NCBI GenBank assembly: GCA_001512635.1
Contig: LFSA01000071.1
Coordinates: forward strand, 1 to 45,048
Source: Pelotomaculum sp. DTU098
GTDB taxonomy: Bacteria; Bacillota; Desulfotomaculia; Desulfotomaculales; Pelotomaculaceae
Direction: 5' to 3'
DNA length: 45,048 nt
Below, piece by piece: positions 20,226 to 29,300 of this stretch. Under the pieces are notes generated by a model that saw only the letters and a list, made by a program, of their open reading frames with translations, did not search any database and was not told the DNA's origin. Positions within the stretch are counted from its first letter, which is position 1. Each line of letters begins with the position of its first letter. The position numbers and the translations under genes are program-made.

Positions 20226-20769
20226 AACAGAAGCTCTGTCCCTGTTGAAGGAAAACCTGACCAATAAGAATTTGTTCAACCACTCCCTTGCTGTGGAGGC
20301 GGTCATGCGCCGTCTTGCTGAGCACTTCGGTGAGGATGTGGAAAAATGGGGACTGGCTGGCCTCCTACACGATATCGACTACGACCGGACCAAAGATTCC
20401 CCTGAAACCCACAGCATCGAGGGCGCGGAAATGCTGAAAAACCTGGGTTTGCCCGAAGATATCGTCTATGCCGTAAAGGTGCACAATGACCGCCACGGCC
20501 TGCCCCGGCGGTCCCTGATGGACAAGGCTCTCTATGCCACCGACCCGTTGACCGGCTTTATCGTGGCTGGGGCTTTGATCCGTCCGGAAAAGAAACTGGC
20601 CGCCGTGGACGTCCCCTTCCTTATGAAGCGGTTCAACGAAAAAGCCTTTGCCCGGGGTGCAAACCGGGAAACAATGAAAAGCTGCACAGAGCTGGGCCTT
20701 TCCCTGGAGGAGTTCATGGAATTGGGCCTTGAAGCCATGCAGGGGATTGCAGAGGAACTGAGACTGTAA
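20212..20769 (+). CDS. HD (HDIG-type) domain hydrolase
   Basis: Metal-dependent phosphohydrolase domain: the N-terminal His in FNHSLAVEAVMRRLA, the HD pair in GLLHDIDYDRT, the His in THSIEGAEML and KVHNDRHG supply metal ligands. 185 residues, single domain, no fused sensor. TTG 20212 is favoured over ATG 20218 because AAAGGAG at 20197-20203 has 8-base spacing to it. Substrate not deducible; relatives act on nucleotides. Confidence 0.85.
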   Translation: MNMNRTEALSLLKENLTNKNLFNHSLAVEAVMRRLAEHFGEDVEKWGLAGLLHDIDYDRTKDSPETHSIEGAEMLKNLGLPEDIVYAVKVHNDRHGLPRRSLMDKALYATDPLTGFIVAGALIRPEKKLAAVDVPFLMKRFNEKAFARGANRETMKSCTELGLSLEEFMELGLEAMQGIAEELRL

Positions 20770-21068
20770 AAGGTCGCGGAATGGATGTAGTATTGCTAAA
20801 AGTATTCAACCGGGAAGATGTATTCTGGTTAAGGAGCGTTTTGCTAAGAACTATTAGAAGTATTTAAAATGATGTACTTTTGCTGGTATGAAGGGTTTAA
20901 CAATAATCTTATTGATGACAGCATGTTGATGATAAGCTGGTGATACACTTATTGATGAAGACTATACCAGTAAGGCAGGGTTGACGGTGTTTCTTGGTTC
21001 TTGCTGGCTCCCGGTTGACTTTGCCTGCAAATATTTGTAATTTTTCTGCCCTTTGCCCTCTAACGTCC
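20770..21068. other. Intergenic region upstream of smpB
   Basis: About 300 bases with no coding signal. It has loosely repeated AAGTATT words and ATTGATGA-type repeats near 20910-20957. The smpB promoter follows at 21069. Confidence 0.4.
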
Positions 21069-21096
21069 TTGACAAAGTGCAAGGGGATGCTATAAT
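21069..21096 (+). promoter_or_regulatory. Strong promoter of smpB
   Basis: TTGACA (21069-21074), 16-base spacer, TATAAT (21091-21096), with TGC directly before the -10. Both hexamers match the sigma-A consensus exactly. Confidence 0.85.
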
Positions 21097-21186
21097 AACA
21101 CTACGCACTTAAACAACCATCACCGTTATCATTAATCATTGCCCTTAACCCTGCAGGAAAGGGTTTGTTTTTTCAGGAGAGCTATT

Positions 21187-21648
21187 ATGACTATCAAAAC
21201 CGTTACGGAAAACAGGAAGGCCAGGCATGAATACCATATCCTTGAGACCTACGAGGCGGGCATTGCCCTGAAGGGGACCGAAGTAAAATCGCTGCGTGCC
21301 GGCAAGGCCAGCCTGCAGGACAGCTTTGCCCGCGTTGAAAACGCCGAATTGATGCTGTATAATATGCATATAAGCCCTTACGAACAGGGGAACCAGTTCA
21401 ACCACGAACCCAAGCGTGTTCGCCGGCTGCTGATGCACAAGCAGGAAATCATGCGGCTTCTGGGCAAAACCAGGGAAAAGGGCCTGGCCCTGATCCCGCT
21501 GAAGGTCTACTTCAAAAACGGCCTGGCCAAGGTTGAGCTGGCTCTGGCCAGAGGCAAGAAGCTTTACGACCGGAGGGAAGACATCGCCTCCAGGGACGCG
21601 CGGCGGGAGATGGATCGGGCTATGAAGGAAAGGTCCAGGAAATACTAA
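21187..21648 (+). CDS. smpB: SsrA-binding protein SmpB
   Basis: Partner of tmRNA in ribosome rescue. Motifs: [31 protein letters not shown], then an OB-fold with [25 protein letters not shown] and the basic C-terminal tail. ATG 21187 has AGGAGA 6 bases upstream and gives 153 residues; the open frame extends upstream to 21139 but that part is unconserved. It is directly followed by ssrA, its functional partner. Confidence 0.96.
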   Translation: MTIKTVTENRKARHEYHILETYEAGIALKGTEVKSLRAGKASLQDSFARVENAELMLYNMHISPYEQGNQFNHEPKRVRRLLMHKQEIMRLLGKTREKGLALIPLKVYFKNGLAKVELALARGKKLYDRREDIASRDARREMDRAMKERSRKY

Positions 21649-21724
21649 GCCGGGAATCAGTTTCCGGATATAGTGGGATGCTGGTTTAATCGTAAACCTT
21701 GTATGTGAGAATCAAGTACTTGCC

Positions 21725-21744
21725 GCGAATTTATTGCAATTCGC
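21725..21744. repeat. Hairpin between smpB and ssrA
   Basis: GCGAATT (21725-21731) and AATTCGC (21738-21744) pair, extended by TGCC/GGCA with one bulged base. No T-run. It may be the 3' end of smpB mRNA. Confidence 0.35.
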
Positions 21745-21845
21745 TGGCATAGATCATTAGATAAAGAATAAAAAATTTAACATAGATATTGTATTGTCAC
21801 GTATAACCCAAATGAAACAACCCAATATGATGATAATATAATCAT

Positions 21846-22197
21846 GGGGGCGTACAGGTTTCGACGGGGGATGCGGTGGCAGGAGGAGCGAGCCGGGGTT
21901 CCATCAGCCCGTAAAACGGTGGAAAAACAATAATTGCCAAAGAAAACTACGCTTTAGCTGCTTAATTGCAGTTAACCTTCTACCCGCGCTGGGCCCGTGG
22001 CCCGGGCTAGGGGGTCGACTTAACGGGCTGGCTTGACGCCCAATTCTCGGAGGGGTTAAGCGAGATTTATCGAGATAGTTCCTAGGGAGCCTGGCTGTAG
22101 GCGCCCACGGAGCGAAAACTAAAATACAGCCTGCGCTCGGAGAAACTCCTGTGGTCGGTCTTCCGGACGGTGGGTTCGATTCCCCCCGCCTCCACCA
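21846..22197 (+). ncRNA. ssrA: Transfer-messenger RNA (tmRNA)
   Basis: Rescues stalled ribosomes and tags nascent chains. The 5' end GGGGGCGTACAGGTTTCGAC pairs with the 3' acceptor strand CGCCTCC, followed by ACCA at 22194-22197, with a T-arm GGTTCGATTCC. The tag reading frame GCC AAA GAA AAC TAC GCT TTA GCT GCT TAA (21936-21965) encodes AKENYALAA. About 352 nt, one-piece. TATAAT/GATAAT at 21832-21842 is the likely -10. Its 3' end is a common integration site for islands, and the downstream sequence is accessory in character. Confidence 0.96.
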
Positions 22198-22275
22198 TGC
22201 ATAACGAAAAATAAGCGTTGCTGAGTCGTTGTTTTTACTGGATATTTCAGTGTTCAACAAAAATTTAAGACATTC

Positions 22276-22314
22276 GAACACCCAAAAAAATTACTGTTAA
22301 GGGGTGTTCTTTTA
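22276..22314 (+). terminator. Terminator of ssrA
   Basis: GAACACCC (22276-22283) pairs with GGGTGTTC (22302-22309), followed by TTTTATT. Position about 80 bases beyond the tmRNA CCA fits an ssrA transcript end. Confidence 0.65.
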
Positions 22315-22338
22315 TTATGGCTTAAAGGGTATTATAGA

Positions 22339-22468
22339 TTGTTGAACGGCTCTGGAAAAATACGATAAATCAAAAGACGACATAATATTCTGCAATGCCT
22401 GCTCCACTCTAAACGACATCAATGATGACAAATGCCACCGCTGCTCCTGCCCGCTATTAAACAAATGA
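22339..22468 (+). pseudogene. Small zinc-ribbon protein, apparently frameshifted
   Basis: The frame ending at TGA 22466 encodes a Cys-rich tail FCNACSTLNDINDDKCHRCS followed by CPLLNK, i.e. two Cys pairs as in zinc ribbons. That frame has no ATG, GTG or TTG and is closed by TGA at 22343. A plausible start, TTG 22339 with AAAGGG upstream, is in another frame. The two would join if one A were absent from the A5 run at 22356-22360, giving about 42 residues. A terminator follows 20 bases downstream. Either a decayed gene, a sequencing indel, or a site of slippage. Family not recognised beyond a zinc ribbon. Confidence 0.35.
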
Positions 22469-22488
22469 TTTTAATCCATTGTTAATTT

Positions 22489-22513
22489 AAAACCCCCAAA
22501 ATGGGGGTTTTTT
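22489..22513 (+). terminator. Rho-independent terminator
   Basis: AAAACCCCC (22489-22497) and GGGGGTTTT (22503-22511) with a 5-base loop and a run of T. Ends the zinc-ribbon remnant's transcript. Confidence 0.75.
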
Positions 22514-22656
22514 AATGTCCTTATTCCTAAGAATGTGCGGGGAACGGGCTACCTGGGTCGTCAGCTCTGAATATGCAAAATCCGAATGCACCTGTAGGGA
22601 ATGACCACCGTGTCGTTCCGAATTCATCTCAGGTGACCTGATTTGGGACAAAATCC

Positions 22657-22685
22657 TTGTTGTAGTGCAGAAATACTCATATAAT
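22657..22685 (+). promoter_or_regulatory. Promoter of the HTH regulator remnant
   Basis: TTGTTG (22657-22662), 17-base spacer, TATAAT (22680-22685). The predicted transcript start is only a few bases before GTG 22696. Confidence 0.55.
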
Positions 22686-22695
22686 TGTAACAGAG

Positions 22696-23348
22696 GTGTT
22701 TTTTTATGAAATTAACAAAAAACTGGATTTCCTAATGAAGGTTACCAATACAACCAACAGTGCCCTGGCAGCAGCCACCTCATTGGATGCTTCCTACATC
22801 AGCCGATTGCGCCGCGGAGTCAGAAGCCTGCCTAAGAATGAAAACTATGTGCACCTGATGGCCGACTATTTTGCCAAATACTGCGTGGAGGATTTTCAAA
22901 CCAAAGCTTTGCAGGAATGTATACCCCACTCATACACTATTTCCAACGATCAGAGAGAAAACGGCAGATCGATAATGAGGTGGCTCAGAGAAGATGACGA
23001 CCACCCTTCTAAAAACGTGCAGGGGTTATTGGATATTCTGGAAGACTTCCAGTTCAAGAAGCCGCAGAGTTGGAGCAAATTGAGAGTGCTGATCATATTG
23101 AAACAAAAAGAACTTTGGTATCTATCCATTTTGGATTCACCGGCAAGCAGGAAGCAACACTGGCATTTTTGTTGTCAGTGATAAATTGCAGTAAACCACA
23201 GACTCTCCTTTTGTTCAGCGATGAAAGCTTTGACTGGCTGGGCCAGAATCCTGAGTTCGCAGGGACACAAAGTGAGATTCAAAGATTTATGAAGATATTT
23301 AAAGATAAACAAAGTGTATTAAGGGAGGACTCTCCAAGAGAGTCCTAA
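22696..23348 (+). pseudogene. HTH-type transcriptional regulator, frameshifted
   Basis: The first part (22696 to about 23050) encodes an N-terminal HTH: INKKLDFLMKVTNTTNSALA, then LDASYISRLRRGVRSLP, a XRE-like recognition helix. Reading then continues sensibly only one frame back, in the segment ending at 23348: HFGFTGKQEATLAFLLSVIN and TLLLFSDESFDWL. The two parts would make one protein of about 217 residues if a base were restored near 23040-23075. No slippery heptamer is visible there, so a loss-of-function indel is likelier than programmed shifting. A nine-codon ORF (22706-22735) also sits after AGAGGTG and its TAA overlaps the in-frame ATG 22735. Confidence 0.6.
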
Positions 23349-23430
23349 AAGTATCTTTTCAGACTTATTCATATATGTACTTAGGCTATATGAGAAGATG
23401 TGATTTATAGGATAACAAACATAACCAAAG

Positions 23431-23655
23431 TTAACGGTTTTCGGAGATTAACTTGATGGCTGCAAAAACAGACCTGTGCATTGTAAAACAGAAAAACCAC
23501 CGGTAATGGCTTTTCTTTGTCGCGGAAGAGCCTTTAACGGTTGCCACTTTCTTTTGAAAAAGCCAGGCCTCCTTAAAGGCATCCAGTTTCTCCTGGATGG
23601 AAATTTAGTCCGGGTAGAGGGAAAACTGTTCATTTCTTAATGCGTCGGTAATCCA
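23431..23655 (-). pseudogene. Decayed ORF with one in-frame stop, unknown family
   Basis: On the minus strand a frame reads WITDALRNEQFSLYPD, a TAA, then ISIQEKLDAFKEAWLFQKKV and onward to a stop at 23431-23433 (ending ISENR). Composition looks protein-like throughout. It has no good start and begins at the end of the cupin gene, so it looks like the remnant of the next gene of that operon. I do not recognise the family. Confidence 0.35.
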
Positions 23656-23660
23656 TGACG

Positions 23661-24398
23661 TTATTTGTCCCCCATTTTATCCAGGGAATACCGGCATTCA
23701 TCCAGAATGTAATCCGGTTCCGCTGAGTTCAGGGCGGTCAATAATACTTCTTTAGCCCAATCCTCGGGAATCGAGCCCAGGGCTTTTATGGCCAGCATTT
23801 TTTTGTTGATGGATGGTCGATAGACTCGTATTGCAGTATTGAAATGAGGATCATAATAATGGATAAAGCCTTTGCGGACAGGTGCTCCATAGACATGTAT
23901 AGTTACTGCCACCTGGTTTTTCAGTGCCAGCATCTGGTGAATCCCATCATGCAGTGGCAATACGTAGGTGGTTTCCCCGGGGGATAGGGTAGCATCGGAA
24001 ATCTGTTTAACTTTAGCATGGTTAACATCTGACATATCATCCACCCTGGCAAACTTTCTTTCCCGCACCTGGTTTATAAGTGCCCCAACTATTCCCCAGG
24101 CACCATGGTCATGAATGGGATAATAAGTGCCAGGCTCCCAAATAAAAGCCCGTACTGAAAAATCTTTATCAGGGCTGAAATAAAGTTGAATATCATTGGG
24201 ATCAATAGACTGCCACTGGTTTTTCAAGAAGACCTGATCCAATACCAACCGGGACAAGGTATCCTTGAACCAGTCATGATTACTGACCAACTCACCTAAC
24301 ATTGCCCGTCCCTTTGCCAGGAGTTCGGGCCAATCAGGTTTTTGATCCAACAATGCCTTGAATTGCTGGCAAAACTGGTCAAGATTATTAATGGCCAT
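23661..24398 (-). CDS. Cysteine-dioxygenase-like cupin protein
   Basis: Thiol dioxygenase family (cysteine/3-mercaptopropionate dioxygenase type): oxygen-dependent oxidation of a small thiol at a 3-His iron. IHDHGAWG gives His96 and His98, GIHQ gives His154, and TIHVY (His168, Tyr170) aligns with the second-sphere Ser-His-Tyr region of the family. After about residue 190 an extra C-terminal part (LAIKALGSIPEDWAKEVLL) resembles a HEAT-type helical repeat, giving 245 residues against about 200 for the plain enzyme. ATG 24398 has GGGGGGAG upstream. It follows the iron-sulfur gene by 29 bases. Activity is inferred from motifs only. Confidence 0.8.
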   Translation of the reverse strand: MAINNLDQFCQQFKALLDQKPDWPELLAKGRAMLGELVSNHDWFKDTLSRLVLDQVFLKNQWQSIDPNDIQLYFSPDKDFSVRAFIWEPGTYYPIHDHGAWGIVGALINQVRERKFARVDDMSDVNHAKVKQISDATLSPGETTYVLPLHDGIHQMLALKNQVAVTIHVYGAPVRKGFIHYYDPHFNTAIRVYRPSINKKMLAIKALGSIPEDWAKEVLLTALNSAEPDYILDECRYSLDKMGDK

Positions 24399-24427
24399 GT
24401 TTAATCAAATCTCCCCCCATTATTTAA

Positions 24428-25294
24428 CTAATCATTTGTTGGTGGTTTACTGTTGCGAGGGTAACTCTTGTTCAAACTCCCGTATTTGCGGACATGCGTC
24501 CATGATTTGTATGCCGGGTCATCAGGGTTGATAGACAGGGCTTCATTCTCTTGCAGGTATTTGTTCATGATGCCCTGCTGCTTGTATAAGCTGCGGTCTT
24601 TACCGATGGGACAAACCTTGGTGCAAATCCCACAGGGAGCCACCTTATCAGCGTTTAGTTCAATATGCCAGTCTATGCAGGCCATTACATCATAGTCACC
24701 CTTCACTTGATTCTCACGTAAAGCCAGGGCGTTTACCGGGCAACATTTAACACAGGCCTCGCATTTAATACATAAGTCCTTTTCGATTACTGGGTCAGGC
24801 TCTAAAACAGCAGCAGTGAAGACAGACACGAACCGCACCCGGGGTCCGAATTCAGGGGTAAGGAGACAATTATTAAGCCCGATTGTTCCCAGTCCCGCAT
24901 ACTTTGCGGCCATAACATGGCTGAAAGCCGCCTGGGGTCTGTCCTTCAAAAGACGGAGGTTGGCAAATCCATCTCTCGTAAAGAAGTAAGCCGCCTGACC
25001 CTGCCGGTTCAGAAAACGAACCAGATTGAAGGCCAGGTCATCCAGCATCCGGTTCGCGGCAACGTAAGTCTCCCTGTGCAAGATTGAAGGAGTTGTTTCT
25101 ACGATGGGCAAAGGCATTGAAACTCCTATTACAATTACGGAGCGGGTTGGTTCCCATAGGGACTGAGGCCTGAAGTCAGGAGGAACCTCATTATATTCAT
25201 CCCATCGCTCGACTGTAGCAAAGCCGATAATATCGGCACCTGCATCCTGGGCAAATTGCTTAATCCGCTGTTTAAGCTCATCATCTGTTTTCAA
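24428..25294 (-). CDS. QueG-like 8Fe-8S reductase family protein
   Basis: N-terminal part resembles the epoxyqueuosine-reductase/reductive-dehalogenase type cobalamin fold region (ADIIGFATVERW; AKYAGLGTIGLNNCLLTPEFGP). This is followed by two [4Fe-4S] motifs: CIKCEACVKCCP (Cys175, 178, 181, 185) and CGICTKVCPIG (Cys221, 224, 228, with Cys206 as a possible fourth ligand). 288 residues, shorter than QueG (about 350), lacking the C-terminal HEAT region. Start is TTG 25294 after GGAAAGGAG. Exact substrate unknown. Lies between an orphan CydA fragment and the cupin, with short gaps. Confidence 0.75.
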   Translation of the reverse strand: MKTDDELKQRIKQFAQDAGADIIGFATVERWDEYNEVPPDFRPQSLWEPTRSVIVIGVSMPLPIVETTPSILHRETYVAANRMLDDLAFNLVRFLNRQGQAAYFFTRDGFANLRLLKDRPQAAFSHVMAAKYAGLGTIGLNNCLLTPEFGPRVRFVSVFTAAVLEPDPVIEKDLCIKCEACVKCCPVNALALRENQVKGDYDVMACIDWHIELNADKVAPCGICTKVCPIGKDRSLYKQQGIMNKYLQENEALSINPDDPAYKSWTHVRKYGSLNKSYPRNSKPPTND

Positions 25295-25320
25295 AAAACT
25301 AATCTCCTTTCCTAAATTAA

Positions 25321-25680
25321 CTAAATAGGTGAAGAGGCTGCTTCGGTTTTCAGCAAGTCATAGACAATCCAGGGCTGCCGGCCAAATTCCGCCGCCAACC
25401 ACCCCAGCTCATTTACTAACACCGGGATAAGTGTGGAAAAAAACATAGTGTAAAGGAAGATGCGGCAATTATATAACTTACCCCGGGCCAGTAAATACGC
25501 TCCAGCTATAGTTACCAGCAGCATCCAGCCGGCAGCCGCAACCATCAGCCAGTACGGCCAGTAAGTCAACAGAACCGGCGGGCGTAAAGTGAAAAGCAGC
25601 TGTAAACCCGAATTGAAACCGCGACAGGAGAACCGCATCCATCTAAAAAACAAGCCAATCCCATAATTATAAATAGCCAT
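25321..25680 (-). pseudogene. Orphan C-terminal fragment of cytochrome bd oxidase subunit I (CydA-like)
   Basis: The last two-thirds of this 119-residue frame match the C-terminal end of CydA: PPVLLTYWPYWLMV, a membrane helix, LLARGKLYNCRIFL, a second helix, and the diagnostic NELGWLAAEFGRQPWIVYDL ending LLKTEAASSPI. The N-terminal 400 residues of CydA, which carry all three heme ligands and the Q-loop, are missing, and no cydB follows. The frame does have an ATG with AGGAAG upstream, so it may be translated, but it cannot be an oxidase. Confidence 0.7.
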
Positions 25681-26328
25681 TTTGTGAGCTTCCTAACTGC
25701 TTCAGTAATCCTCTAAAAACTTGTAATTCGCCATTTTAAATCAGATTCCTTTTAGTTAAGATGATCGAGAAAAGGGGTAAATTTGGTGCATTTTTGGGGT
25801 GCCTCAGGTATCCTGACTGCCGGTACATAGAAAACATATCAAGGTACAGGAGAATAGAAAGCATTGGTTAATTCTATATAATACAAGATTGAAAAAAGCA
25901 GGTTAAAGTGCCAAACCTCCTAGTTTGCAACAAGGCTGGTATGCCCGTGCTTATCCTGGATGGTGAAACTCTCATTGGTACCAATGCGGGAACTTCTGGA
26001 AAAATGGGCTGACGAACCTGGTGCTGGCGGCTGAAAAAGACCACGAGAGTATATAAGATTTGTTTGAAGAAAGGTTTCTGAAAAAATTCGACGGCGACCC
26101 CCATTGAAGCTCCAGCCGGAGTAGACTTCAGCGGGGAAACAGCCGGCCAATGATCAACCGGTAGTCAGTTAACTGTGACAAAGCATACGCCTGCAGCCTG
26201 CCTGCGGCTTTGGCCGGAGGGCTGAAGCCAGGCACACAAATATAATGCAAATATATGCTTACGAAAAAATATGACTAACTGGAAATTGTATATAAAATTA
26301 ATTGTAGATCATCCGAGGTGGCGTGAAA
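25681..26328. other. Intergenic region before lanM
   Basis: About 650 bases without a convincing gene. One short frame, GTG 25908 to TGA 26012, encodes GMPVLILDGETLIGTNAG, reminiscent of the end of a thioredoxin/glutaredoxin-type protein, but is too short to assign. TATAAT at 26241-26246 could be the -10 of lanM; no good -35 is found. GAGGTGG at 26315-26321 is the lanM ribosome site. Confidence 0.4.
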
Positions 26329-29300
26329 ATGAAATTGAGCCAGGAAGAAATGTACAGAGTGGCCGGCCAGGGGGCATTCCTTAAAGAACGCCTGGAGGGG
26401 AAAACAATTCCTGTCTGTGACAAAAACAGAGCCCAACGGGTGGAAGAAGAATGGGAGATGTGGAAAAACAAAGCAGGCGGCAACGGGGGAGAACAGGCTT
26501 TTCAAAGACGCCTCCGGGTGGAAGGCATATCTTTGGAAAAAGCAAAGGCCGCTCTGGGAGAAGCAGTATGGCGGCCGGACCAGCCGCTGCCGGAGTGGGT
26601 CAACGGTCTTGCAAATCTTTTGTCTTTGTTTCCTGTTACCAGGGAACAAATCGAAAAAGAGCTGTACTTCAACCCTGAAAAAGATCTTATTCCCCACAAT
26701 GATATCGTTGCCTGGATGCTACCCCTTGCTTATTATGGGGAAAGGCAACTCCTGGAGAAATTGGGGGAGAGGAAAGAACTTTTAGCTCCTTCAGCTATTT
26801 CCAACCTGAGCAGGACCCTGATCAAAAGGTTGAGCCGCCTTTCCTTTCAGACGCTGCTTTATCACTACCGCATATTTCAAAACATGCAAAACCCTTTGGC
26901 TTTGTTTGGAATTGGTCTGACCCGGGAAAAGGCGGAGAAAGCTTATGCTGATTTTGCCGGAGAACTCCGGGCAGGCAAATGGGCGGACATCCTTTTGGAG
27001 TATCCCGTGCTGGCGAGGCAGGTTGTCAGCGAAATAACTAACTGGGCAAACAATTTGAGGGACATGGTTGAACACCTGGCCCGTGACTGGGACAGGTTAA
27101 AAAGGCAATTCTGGGCCGGGCGGGAGCCGGGAAAAGTTGCCGGTATCGAGGCGGACGCTTCCGATGCACACAACCATGGGAAAAGCGTCTGTATACTGAC
27201 TTTTTCATCTGGCGCAAAAATAGTCTATAAACCCAGGGAGCTGGCAGTGGACAAGGCCTGGGAAGGGTTTACCCGCTGGCTGGGGCAAAGGGGTTGTAAA
27301 TGGACGGTGAAAGTGCCAGAGACGCTGGACTGTGGCAGCTATGGCTGGACGGAGTACGCAGAATATCAGTCAATGGACAGGGAAGAGGAGGCGGCGGACT
27401 TTTACCGCCGGGCAGGTGTATTGCTGGCAGTGCTATATGTACTGGGCGGCAACGATTTTCACGCGGAAAATATAATTGCCTGGAGGGAACATCCGGTTCT
27501 GGTGGATGTGGAAACACTGCTTCTGCATAGGGTGAGGCCCTTTCAAACAGAAAGTACAGCCCTCTGGCAGGCAGAGGCGGCAGGCGCCCAGGAAATACTA
27601 AATGATTCAGTGGTCAGGACCGGCTTTCTGCCCATGTGGAAGAGAAGGAACCAAAAAGGCGATCTGGTGGAATGGGGAGCCTTGACCTCAGTGCAGGAAG
27701 ACTTTAAAAACCTACCTTTAATTAACGGTGCAAGGCTTAATGTGCAGGATTACCAGGCTGAGCTGCTGGAGGGGTTTCAGGAAACCTACGGCCTTTTTTT
27801 AAAGCATAAAGAAGAGCTGCTGGGTGAAGCGTCACCCCTGGAGCTTTTCCGGGGCTGCAAATTCCGTTTCCTTATTCGTTCCTCCCAGGTTTATGCTGAC
27901 ATGCTGCAATATGTGTCTCAACCCCAGTTTCTGAAAAGCGGGCTCATATATTCTTTGGAGATCGAAAGGCTGGCCCCGGCCTATCTCCTCTACGCCCCGG
28001 AAGAAAAACTTCGGGAGCTTTGGAACATTTTTTTATCGGAAAGAGATGCCCTGGAGCGGGGTGATATTCCCATATTTTACGGTGAAGCGTCCAGTCTCGC
28101 CCTGCGGGATCACCAAAAAGAATTATGTGATGCGTATTTTCTGCAAAGTGCCCTGGAGAGAACCAGATATCTTATAGGTAAGCTGAACGAAGAGGACTTA
28201 ACCTTTCAGACTGATTTGATCAGAGCTTCCCTGGCTATCTACGGTGGGTCCTCCCACTCTGAGAAGCGCGCCATAGTAAAGGAAAACATGCCGCAACTTA
28301 AAGATGTCCCGTTGCAGGAGCCGGGGCTTTTCCTGGAAGAAGCAGAGAGAATATATGAAGAAATCATGGGCAAAAGAATTATTCAACCTGACGGGGATGC
28401 TACCTGGATCGTCAAGCAATACGATGTACAGACCCAAAAAATGAACCTGGGGCTGATCGGGTTTTCCCTTTATGACGGTTTTTTAGGCCTTTACCTGTTT
28501 ATGGCAGCGCTTTATCACCAGACCGGGCGGGAAGATATACGGCGAGATGTTATTAAAATGCTGCAAAAATTTAGAAAGAGCTTGCATGATCCTGATAACC
28601 CCATGCCCCTGCACCGTTTCCCGCTGGGGTTGGGCAGTGGAGTGGCCGGAATTATCCGGGTCTTCGCCGGACTGCAGTATTACCTGGCAGAAGACTTTGC
28701 AGAAGATGTGTTCTTTATCATACATAAACTGTTAAGCAGTCAGGTCCGCCAGGATAAGCAGTTCGACGTCCTGGGGGGAGCGGCGGGGCTGTTGCTGGTC
28801 CTGACAAGTATTTACCAGATCTACCGTAAAGATGCAATCCTGGACTTGGCGGGCATTTATGCTAAGGAGCTGCTTAAAGGGAGGAGTACCTGGAAAACCG
28901 GGCACCGGCTGTGGCTGTCGGGAATAGAAAACGCCCCCTTGACCGGCCTGGGGCATGGTATGGGTGGTATTGCCTGCGCGCTGTTGAGGCTATATGACTT
29001 GACCGGAGGGCAGGAACTGTGGGAAGCCGTTGAGGAAGCCCTGGCTTATGAAAACAGTGTATATGATAAGGAATACAGGAACTGGCCGGATTTTCGGAAG
29101 AACCCGGATCTGCCCAAAGGACAAAAAGCTTTTATGGCCGGTTGGTGCAGCGGGGCTCCCGGAATCGGCCTGACCCGCCTGGCAATGATGCAGCATGAAA
29201 AAAAACTGGGCTTTCTACGCCAGGATATCGAAAATGCCCTGGCCTTCACGCTGGCCTACCCGGTGGATTATAGCGACCATGTTTGCTGCGGCGGCAGCGG

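Noticed and set aside
21904-22281. 125-codon minus-strand frame over ssrA
   Set aside because: Complement of the tmRNA gene and its flank, not protein-like.
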